From positions 1-38,544 of the forward strand of contig CALGJU010000177.1 in the NCBI GenBank assembly GCA_937928685.1: DNA of 38,544 bases, given 5' to 3'. Source of the stretch: an uncultured Granulosicoccaceae bacterium (GTDB lineage Bacteria; Pseudomonadota; Gammaproteobacteria; Granulosicoccales; Granulosicoccaceae). Shown here one piece after another: positions 32,521-38,544 of this stretch. The notes under the pieces were generated by a model. That model was not told the DNA's origin. It did no database searches and saw nothing but the letters and a program-made list of their open reading frames with translations. Each line of letters starts with the position of its first letter. Positions within the stretch are counted from its first letter, which is position 1. Position numbers and translations under genes: made by a program.

Positions 32521-32771
32521 TATTGTTCAGGTTCCGGAACGGCTTCAATCTCATGTAAACGATCACCCTCGATCGTGCTGCTGTGTTTGGCAATCCCAGC
32601 TTCCTCCGCGAGTGATTCATTGAAATGTGCAATAGGCAGGTTCGTAGTGGGCAAATCGAATTGAATGCGCTCTCCGGGTTGTACAGTTTGTCCGGCTATC
32701 TCGAAGGGGATCGATTTCTTTGTTGAACCTGTGGAGGGTTTAGATTCTTCATCAATGCCTTGTGTGGTCAT
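32520..32771 (-). pseudogene. Remnant of an aspartoacylase/succinylglutamate desuccinylase-like gene
   Basis: An 83-codon frame directly after rimK on the minus strand (TAA immediately followed by ATG). Residues about 22-48 (PFEIAGQTVQPGERIQFDLPT and on) resemble the N-terminal start of the AstE/AspA-like proteins of about 330 aa that often follow rimK and its zinc-protease partner. The zinc-binding HGDE region and everything after it are missing; an acidic 34-residue tail ends at tandem repeats. I read it as an internal or 3' deletion product. A genuine small acidic protein is the alternative. Confidence 0.55.
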
Positions 32772-33992
32772 TTAATCAATATCGTAGGAGGTGATGTCGT
32801 GTTCGGGCAGCTCTTCCGTTCCGAGCTCTTTCACCAGTGGGCGACGGCGGCGGCGTGTTTTAGTCGGGATCATGCCACGCATCGACTCAAGTTTTCCAAA
32901 GCAAAGGAGTTTATCGTCCGGTTCCAGTATTCTGTCAGAGCGCGGATTGGGAATTGTTTTTGAGCCGCGATACAGCGTCAGAACATTGATATCTTTCTCT
33001 GAGAGCATGCTGTCTTTTATCGTTAAGCCGACAAAATTTGAACCCTCTGGAACGTATATTTCACTGACTCCATAACCTTTACTGACTGTCAGGCGTTGTC
33101 GAATATCAATTTCGGGAAAATCCACTTGAGCAGAGATGTAGTCAATGACAGCGCCTGCTACATCGAGTCCGGTACTGGACTCAATACCCTCCAGACCCGG
33201 GGAGGAGTTGACCTCCATAATCTGTGGACCATTGGCGCGCTCGAGCATGTCAACTCCCGCGACACGCAGCCCCAGAATTTGCGCAGAGCGTACGGCGGTT
33301 TCTTTGTAGATGTCATCCAGCTCTACTGCCTCTGCGATGCCCCCGCGGTGCACGTTGCTACGAAACTCCTGTCCCTGTGCTGTGCGCCGCATCGCGGCAA
33401 TGACGCGATCACCGACAACAAAGGCGCGAATATCTTTACCGGCACTTTCAGCGACAAATTTCTGGATTAATACATTTTGCTTTTGGCTTTGTAGCAGTTC
33501 GATAATTGATTCGGCCGCCTTGACTGATTCGGCCAATAGCACGCCAATGCCTTGTGTGCCCTCTATGAGTTTTATCACTACCGGGGCACCACCGACGCGT
33601 TCTATGGCGGGAAGCACATCTTTCTTATCGCGTACGAATGTTGTGCGTGGGATGCCAATGTGGTGGCGACTCAAAATCTGCAGGCTGCGCAATTTGTCAC
33701 GTGAATTTATAATGCCGTGGGCGGTGTTTGCACAGAATACATCCATCTCTTGAAACTGCCTGACCACAGCAGTGCCGTAGTAAGTGACAGACGCGCCTAT
33801 TCTGGGCAATACGGCATCATAGGTGCTCAATGGTTTCTGGCGGAAGTAGAGATCAGGGATACCTTGTTGCAGATCAATTGCAAACTTGAGTGTATCCAGC
33901 ACCTTAACAGTGTGATCTCTTTGCAAGGCGGCTTGTTTGAGCCGCCGAGTACTATAAGATTGTGGACCACGGGATAGTATTGCGAGTTTCAT
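32772..33992 (-). CDS. rimK: RimK-like ATP-grasp ligase fused to a TrkA_C domain
   Basis: 406 aa. Residues 1 to about 290 are a RimK-type ATP-grasp ligase (family role: adding glutamate or a similar amino acid to a protein C-terminus or small acceptor): PVVIKLIEGTQGIGV, AESAGKDIRAFVVGDRVIAAMRR and IMEVNSSPGLEGIE hold the ATP and Mg residues. After about residue 305, EGSNFVGLTIKDSMLSEKD, VLTLYRGSKTIPNP and ILEPDDKLLCFG match the TrkA_C (RCK_C) ligand-binding domain, followed by a basic RRRRR patch and an acidic tail. E. coli RimK has about 300 residues, so the extension is an addition that may bring small-molecule control. The zinc-protease partner is divergent, 77 bases away. Confidence 0.87.
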   Translation of the reverse strand: MKLAILSRGPQSYSTRRLKQAALQRDHTVKVLDTLKFAIDLQQGIPDLYFRQKPLSTYDAVLPRIGASVTYYGTAVVRQFQEMDVFCANTAHGIINSRDKLRSLQILSRHHIGIPRTTFVRDKKDVLPAIERVGGAPVVIKLIEGTQGIGVLLAESVKAAESIIELLQSQKQNVLIQKFVAESAGKDIRAFVVGDRVIAAMRRTAQGQEFRSNVHRGGIAEAVELDDIYKETAVRSAQILGLRVAGVDMLERANGPQIMEVNSSPGLEGIESSTGLDVAGAVIDYISAQVDFPEIDIRQRLTVSKGYGVSEIYVPEGSNFVGLTIKDSMLSEKDINVLTLYRGSKTIPNPRSDRILEPDDKLLCFGKLESMRGMIPTKTRRRRRPLVKELGTEELPEHDITSYDID

Positions 33993-34069
33993 ACTGTACC
34001 GAACGCCTTTTGAATCTACTTTTTTGATTAATAATAACTTTTCTCAGCCGACTATATACGAGATTCTAA

Positions 34070-34516
34070 ATGAATGAATTACTGATTTTCGGTTGGCGTG
34101 AATGGGTCGGTTTGCCTGATCTCGATGTCGATCGAATAAAGGCAAAGGTAGATACAGGCGCGCGAACCTCTGCGTTACATGCATTTGACGTACGTCCGTT
34201 TATGGAGTCCGGTCAGCAACGGGTAGAGTTTCGCATGCATCCGAAGCAGCGCGATACCAACACTGAAAAGCTGTGTGTGGCCAATGTGGCTGATCAAAGA
34301 ACCGTGACAGATTCGGGAGGGCACAGCGAAAAGCGTTGGGTTATCTCAACCAGTCTTTCCATCGGCGATCATACCTGGCCGATAGAAATGACATTAACAT
34401 CCCGTGCCGATATGAAATTCCGCATGCTGTTGGGGCGTACAGCACTTAAGGATCGTGCACTGGTGCATTCTTCTGCTTCGTACCTGGTGGGAAAGAAAAG
34501 ATTGAAGGGTGCGTGA
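34070..34516 (+). CDS. RimB-type ATP-dependent zinc protease-like / retropepsin-like protein
   Basis: 148 aa of the COG4067/DUF785 family. The key motif VDTGARTSALHA (about 26-37) is the retropepsin-like DTGA active site, and FRMLLGRTALKD near the end matches the second conserved segment. In pseudomonads the RimB protein of this family trims or controls the products of RimK, which fits its divergent position to the rimK-like gene here. The stop lies inside a 13-base tandem duplication (34505-34530). Confidence 0.85.
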   Translation: MNELLIFGWREWVGLPDLDVDRIKAKVDTGARTSALHAFDVRPFMESGQQRVEFRMHPKQRDTNTEKLCVANVADQRTVTDSGGHSEKRWVISTSLSIGDHTWPIEMTLTSRADMKFRMLLGRTALKDRALVHSSASYLVGKKRLKGA

Positions 34517-34530
34517 TAAGGGTGCGTGAT
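34505..34530. repeat. Perfect 13-base tandem duplication across the rimB stop codon
   Basis: AAGGGTGCGTGAT occurs twice head to tail (34505-34517 and 34518-34530). The TGA stop of the upstream gene is in the first copy, so the duplication does not change the protein. Confidence 0.9.
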
Positions 34531-34648
34531 ACCGGTGCTTTGTTCGCCGTTGTAGTTGCGCAGGCTCCGTCATGTGTCGTAAATAAATTTCATACTACCG
34601 GCCACTGTGAGTGTTGATCTGCTTTACGTCTCTAATTCGGTCAGGAGT

Positions 34649-35884
34649 TCACTTTCGTGTAGCAGAGTGTTTGGCCTCATAAGCCGAAATTTTTTGTACT
34701 GGCTGCGCCAGTGTTCCCGCTCCCAATGAAGTCATCAGGCGAGCGGCAAAAGGCAATTTGGAAACCGGTTGAAAGAAGGTATCCCGTATCCACGGAAATA
34801 CAACGCTGTCAGATTGATACAACGGAGTCAGGCTTAAGCTTGCAGCTTGAAATAGCCGCACATGCATCCGGCGTAACCGTGCATAGTCTTGCAGGGCTGC
34901 ATCGATAGTCTGCGCGTGTGTTAGTGCAGCCGTTAGGGCTTTAGCATCAAGAAGTGCCATATTGGCACCTTGGCCAAGTTGCGGGCTGGTGGCGTGTGCT
35001 GCATCACCTATAAATGCGATGCGTTGTGAATAAGGCTTTTTAAGTGTGTGGTGAGAATACTGTGCGAAGCTTAGCTGTGAAAAATCTGTAATCTGTTGCA
35101 GTAGTGGCTCGACGGCGGGCCAGATTTTACAGATATCATGCTTTAAGGCATCAATGCCGCGTGCCACTGTCTGATCATAGTCGGCAGACTTTATGCTCCA
35201 GAATAAGGTGGCCAATGCGTCTTGTTGTCCGGGCAGCTGGCCGCACGGGAGTACTCCTGCCATAATACTCGCCGCCCGATAGCGCTGTTCAAGGAGCTGC
35301 TTGCTGAAGCCATGATCCCCTAAACGGACTGTGCTCCACAAAGCGCCGTAATCAAGGGGGCGTGATCTGGTTTTTAATTCGGCCAATGCCACCAGTTTGG
35401 ATTGTCTGCCACTGGCATCGACAATCAGGTCGTACTGGGCAGAAATTTTCTGGTCGTGTACATCTGACAGTGAAACGGTAGATTTATCATGGTGGCATGC
35501 GCCAACATCCCAATCGGTGTTGATGTGTATGTTGCGTGCTTTTACTGCTTCGTGCAGTACGTGGAATAGTGTCGCACGGTGTATTGCGACACCATATAAA
35601 TCACCGGGCAACACAGTGTACTTGATATCCAGTACGGTTTTATTGGAGCTGACGGTTTTACCTAACATGCCATTAATACGCTGACCGGAAAGCTCAACCT
35701 GTTGCCTCAATCCGAGCCACTCCAGTACGGCCAGTCCGGTGGGTTGCAGCATAAGTCCGGACCCAACGGGGTGGGGCGCTTCAAATCGTTCATACAGCGT
35801 TACGGAAAACCCTGCATCATGCAGTGCGACTGCAGAAGATAAACCGGCCGGACCACACCCGACTATGGCGATACGTAGAGCCAA
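34649..35884 (-). CDS. FAD-dependent monooxygenase (UbiH/salicylate hydroxylase-like)
   Basis: 411 aa class A flavoprotein hydroxylase. The dinucleotide fold is IAIVGCGPAGLSSAVAL (5-21), the middle motif is YDLIVDASGRQSK in place of the usual DG motif, and the FAD ribityl site is AFIGDAAHATSPQLGQGANMALLDA. Such enzymes hydroxylate aromatic or quinone-like substrates with NAD(P)H and O2; no pathway partner lies beside it, so the substrate is unknown. The upstream 430 bases hold a perfect palindrome that may be its operator. Confidence 0.85.
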   Translation of the reverse strand: MALRIAIVGCGPAGLSSAVALHDAGFSVTLYERFEAPHPVGSGLMLQPTGLAVLEWLGLRQQVELSGQRINGMLGKTVSSNKTVLDIKYTVLPGDLYGVAIHRATLFHVLHEAVKARNIHINTDWDVGACHHDKSTVSLSDVHDQKISAQYDLIVDASGRQSKLVALAELKTRSRPLDYGALWSTVRLGDHGFSKQLLEQRYRAASIMAGVLPCGQLPGQQDALATLFWSIKSADYDQTVARGIDALKHDICKIWPAVEPLLQQITDFSQLSFAQYSHHTLKKPYSQRIAFIGDAAHATSPQLGQGANMALLDAKALTAALTHAQTIDAALQDYARLRRMHVRLFQAASLSLTPLYQSDSVVFPWIRDTFFQPVSKLPFAARLMTSLGAGTLAQPVQKISAYEAKHSATRK

Positions 35885-36316
35885 TTAATTCCTCTTTAAC
35901 GTGTAGTGATGGTTCAATAGAGTGATGGGCTGGTTGTTGTCATAGGGTTGTGTACGTCATTGGAAAGTCGAGCTCGGGCGCTTGTCCGACATGCATGTCG
36001 GACGTAAATGTGCTTCTTCTGTCGGTCGGATAGTTGAGTGTTGCATGAAGTGGTGTCGGCTCAGGGTCTTGAGGTTGCCTTGTCGAGGTCAATTTTCCTG
36101 CTTGACTGCGAAAACTGCAACGTATTCGATACGCTTATTTTGGCACATTAAGTAGATGTCATCGGTTAATGTTTACCGGATCTGATTAAACCGTCAGAGT
36201 AGGTCACGCGCCGAAAGTAAAAACCGGAAGCATGCTGACGATGCCTTTACAGAGCAGGCTGGCAATTGGCGCGGAAACAAATTACCTGCACATTCCAAAA
36301 GAGATGCTCACCGTTG
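35885..36316. promoter_or_regulatory. Divergent control region between monooxygenase and methyltransferase
   Basis: 432 bases without a credible gene. The chief feature is the 20-base perfect palindrome described separately. A TTGACT box with a loosely matching TATTCG element lies near 36102-36128 and may serve the methyltransferase. No T-tailed stem-loop is seen. The methyltransferase frame is open back to a TTG at 36266, so the last 50 bases could be coding. Confidence 0.4.
35984..36003. promoter_or_regulatory. 20-base perfect palindrome, probable operator
   Basis: GTCCGACATG followed by its exact reverse complement CATGTCGGAC. It lies 100 bases upstream of the monooxygenase start. A perfect 10-bp half-site palindrome with no loop is typical of a dimeric TetR- or MarR-type regulator site rather than an RNA hairpin. 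Confidence 0.6.
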
Positions 36317-37024
36317 ATGAAAACTAAAAAACGCACACTGTCAAAACGAATCAAGCACCCGGTTCGGGAAATGCTGCTGGATCGCTCTGGCCGAAATGAC
36401 CTAGCCAGGCTGGAGAAGGTTATTCCACGGCTGAAAGATAGTGAGGCCAGTATGGAGGTTTGTGCGGCGCTGCTAAGGCCTGCTTACCGTCACTATATCG
36501 ATAATGTGTCGAATAATTTTATGGCTGCTTCGCTTGAATCTTCAGCATTCCTCTACAGTATGGCGCGCACAATGCAGCCAAAAAACATCGTTGATCTTGG
36601 CAGCGGCTTCAGCTCTTTGGTGTTGCGTAAATACGCGGCTGAAGCGAGCAATAATCCGCTGGTGTGGTCTGTCGATGATCATGGCGGATGGCTTGAGAAA
36701 ACCGCTGAATTTTTGCAGCATATGGATAGTCCGTCCGACAACTTGCTGGAGTGGCCAGACACCACTCTAATTGATGATATGAAATTTGATCTCATCTTTC
36801 ATGATATGGGCAATATGAATACCCGTGCAGACGCGCTGCCGTGGGTGACGGACCATTTGAGTGAGAACGGTTATGTCATTCTTGACGACATGCATAAGTC
36901 TGACTACCGTAAGAAGGCCATGAGGCATATGCAACAAGAGGGCATTGAATGCTATTCATTGCGCGCGCTGACACACGACTATCTTGGTCGGTTTGCAGTG
37001 ATGGCAGGGCCACCGAAAAGGTAG
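36317..37024 (+). CDS. Class I SAM-dependent methyltransferase
   Basis: 235 aa from the ATG at 36317 (a TTG at 36266 would add 17 residues). The SAM-binding motif I is NIVDLGSGFSSLVLRKY, the motif II acidic residue is in WSVDDHGGWL and the motif IV region is FDLIFHDMGN, followed by GYVILDDMHK. The DD and DH pairs suggest metal-dependent O-methyltransfer, though this is not certain. The N-terminus is very basic. It precedes UDP-GlcNAc 2-epimerase by about 170 bases on the same strand and may modify a surface sugar, but nothing in the sequence fixes the substrate. Confidence 0.75.
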   Translation: MKTKKRTLSKRIKHPVREMLLDRSGRNDLARLEKVIPRLKDSEASMEVCAALLRPAYRHYIDNVSNNFMAASLESSAFLYSMARTMQPKNIVDLGSGFSSLVLRKYAAEASNNPLVWSVDDHGGWLEKTAEFLQHMDSPSDNLLEWPDTTLIDDMKFDLIFHDMGNMNTRADALPWVTDHLSENGYVILDDMHKSDYRKKAMRHMQQEGIECYSLRALTHDYLGRFAVMAGPPKR

Positions 37025-37192
37025 CCCGTATAATTCATGAGATGCCTTCAATCTTGTGAATAGCACGGGTTGATATTCCCAACGGATAGAACACCATATA
37101 AAATACCCCAAATAAAATGCAGCTATAGCGCTTTATGTTCGCTGTGGTAGAAGCATTGACGTCTACAGACATCCACCTGCGATACCGAAATT

Positions 37193-38353
37193 TTGACAGA
37201 GAAAAAAACAGTACTGGTGCTGATCGGCACCCGGCCTGAATGCATAAAGCTTGCACCGGTTGTGAATGCGCTACGGCAAGCCGATCAACTGAATGTGGTG
37301 GTATGTCTTACATCGCAACATAAGCAAATGTTGCAGCAGGCGCTGAAGTGGTTTCCATTAACTGTTGACCATGATCTCAATGTGATGACGGATGGGCAAC
37401 AGCTTCCTGAACTGTACGGGCGATTGCTTACCGGCATTAACGAAGTTATCCGTGAGGTAAATCCGGCCATGGTGATAGTACAGGGCGATACCACCACCGC
37501 ATTGGCGGGTGCGACTGCCGCCTTCATGCATGATCTCATCGCGGTACATCTTGAGGCAGGCCTTCGTACCTATAATCGTCGTGCGCCGTGGCCGGAGGAG
37601 ACTAATCGTGCGGTCATTAGCCGCCTGGCGCTGATCCATTTAGCGCCGACGCAGCAAAATGCAGATGTGTTACAGAGCGAAAATGTTGATGGTCTGGTAG
37701 AAGTGGTTGGCAACACAGTGATTGATGCATTGCTTGATGTGAGAGATCGTATTAACAGCGACGATTCGATGCAACAGAACATACGCCAGTCGCTGGCTGA
37801 GTATGGATTGGATCCCACCACTGATAAGTATGTTTTAGTCACCGGTCACAGGCGTGAGAGTTTTGGTGAAGGCATGCAGGATATTTGCACTGCGTTATCT
37901 GCGATCGCCGCGCAACATCAGGATTTAAAAATTGTTTACGCGGTGCATTTGAATCCGCAAGTGCACAAAGTGGTACATGCGCGATTGGGTGAACATAAAA
38001 GTATTGTACTGATGCCGCCGCTGGACTATGGCACTTTTGTCTATCTAATGGACAGAAGTTATTTCATTCTTAGTGATAGCGGCGGAATACAGGAAGAAGC
38101 CCCTTCACTTAATAAGCCGGTATTGGTGATGCGTGAGACCACGGAAAGAACTGAGGCGGTTGATTGTGGTGCGGTGCAATTGGTTGGCACCGGTGCAAGC
38201 GCGATAATAGAAGCGGCTGATACTTTATTGAGTGATGACAGTGCTTATCAACGCATGGCAGGTGTATCAAACCCGTTTGGCGACGGCAATAGCAGTCAGC
38301 GGGTGGCGTCAATTCTATACAGGTGTGCGAATGATTCCACGTTACTGCATTAG
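37193..38353 (+). CDS. wecB: UDP-N-acetylglucosamine 2-epimerase, non-hydrolysing (WecB-like)
   Basis: 386 aa. Interconverts UDP-GlcNAc and UDP-ManNAc, the precursor for ManNAc-containing surface glycans. Diagnostic motifs: VLIGTRPECIKLAPV at the N-terminus, QGDTTTALAGA, HLEAGLRTYNR, PWPEETNRAVISRLA, GNTVIDAL, TGHRRESFGEG and SDSGGIQEEAP. The family more often has GTRPEAIK; C replaces A here. It starts at a TTG (37193) because no ATG or GTG gives a full-length N-terminus, and the ribosome site is weak. No other nucleotide-sugar genes lie in the window. Confidence 0.9.
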   Translation: MTEKKTVLVLIGTRPECIKLAPVVNALRQADQLNVVVCLTSQHKQMLQQALKWFPLTVDHDLNVMTDGQQLPELYGRLLTGINEVIREVNPAMVIVQGDTTTALAGATAAFMHDLIAVHLEAGLRTYNRRAPWPEETNRAVISRLALIHLAPTQQNADVLQSENVDGLVEVVGNTVIDALLDVRDRINSDDSMQQNIRQSLAEYGLDPTTDKYVLVTGHRRESFGEGMQDICTALSAIAAQHQDLKIVYAVHLNPQVHKVVHARLGEHKSIVLMPPLDYGTFVYLMDRSYFILSDSGGIQEEAPSLNKPVLVMRETTERTEAVDCGAVQLVGTGASAIIEAADTLLSDDSAYQRMAGVSNPFGDGNSSQRVASILYRCANDSTLLH

Positions 38354-38431
38354 GTCTGTCGTCAGGATGAAATCTGGTTTTCTCTATTGTCTGCGTAAAG
38401 TGCCAGGCAAAATAACAGTGTTCAGCAAGCT

Positions 38432-38544
38432 ATGATACCTACAGATAATAACCGCCGAAGTCGTCCTGCCAGAGGCTTTACAGCGGGAATCAAGTGGTGG
38501 TGGAATACTCGTATCCGTTCGTGGTGGACTGTCAGGTTGCCCGC
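38432..38544 (+). CDS. Possible start of a gene running off the window
   Basis: An ATG at 38432 opens a frame that reaches the window edge (37 codons). The product is arginine- and tryptophan-rich (GIKWWWNTRIRSWW). I do not recognise it, and with so little sequence it may be fortuitous; the lack of other features in this stretch and the same direction as wecB make a gene start plausible. Confidence 0.35.
   Translation, partial: MIPTDNNRRSRPARGFTAGIKWWWNTRIRSWWTVRLP

Overview
The window reads as a stretch of chromosome from a Gram-negative heterotroph, most likely a marine gammaproteobacterium. This is inferred from gene content: TrpB2, an idonate/gluconate module, a RimK/RimB pair, periplasmic-binding-protein transporters, and a type I secretion exporter with its HlyD-type adaptor. 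GC is moderate and genes are densely packed. No rRNA, tRNA, CRISPR array, insertion sequence or prophage was recognised.

Layout. (1) 1-1436: the tail of a possible upstream gene, then a TrpB2-type tryptophan synthase beta chain. (2) 1575-4078: L-idonate 5-dehydrogenase, facing a gluconate 5-dehydrogenase plus gluconokinase; together these convert L-idonate through 5-ketogluconate and gluconate to 6-phosphogluconate. (3) 4351-7877: a type I secretion ABC exporter and its membrane-fusion partner (LapB/LapC-like). (4) 8181-14487: a hexapeptide acetyltransferase converging on a six-gene minus-strand operon. (5) 15082-19686: a 1,534-residue protein with DUF11 repeats, an embedded SGNH-hydrolase domain and a vWA domain, without a Sec signal peptide. 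(6) 19773-22204: a polar amino-acid ABC transporter. (7) 22270-32454: a carbohydrate or polyol catabolic locus with a cupin protein, PfkB kinase, 2-hydroxyacid dehydrogenase, FGGY kinase, SorC-type regulator and an RbsBACC-type transporter. (8) 32520-34516: a RimK-like ligase fused to a TrkA_C domain, its zinc-protease partner, and the remnant of an aspartoacylase-like gene. (9) 34649-38544: an FAD monooxygenase, a methyltransferase, UDP-GlcNAc 2-epimerase and the start of one more possible gene.

The most notable system is region 4. Read along the minus strand it encodes an acyl carrier protein, a fold-III PLP decarboxylase, an AMP-forming ligase, a membrane-anchored SGNH-like protein, a 43-residue single-pass microprotein and an MBOAT acyltransferase. 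This matches the parts list of the Gram-positive Dlt (teichoic acid D-alanylation) pathway: DltC, DltA, DltD, DltX and DltB. The microprotein was found by reading the gap between two larger genes; it ends in FRYQGF, which fits the F-x-Y-x-x-F C-terminal motif of DltX. The extra decarboxylase suggests that the carrier-bound amino acid is decarboxylated before export, as in butirosin side-chain biosynthesis (BtrI/J/K), so the surface would receive an amino-acyl group other than D-alanine. That step is inference.

Flanking genes for protein export (T1SS) and a large secreted-type protein carrying its own SGNH domain make 4.3-19.7 kb look like a cell-surface island. The secreted protein could be an adhesin, and its SGNH domain could act on esters such as those the Dlt-like system would make; neither is shown by the sequence.
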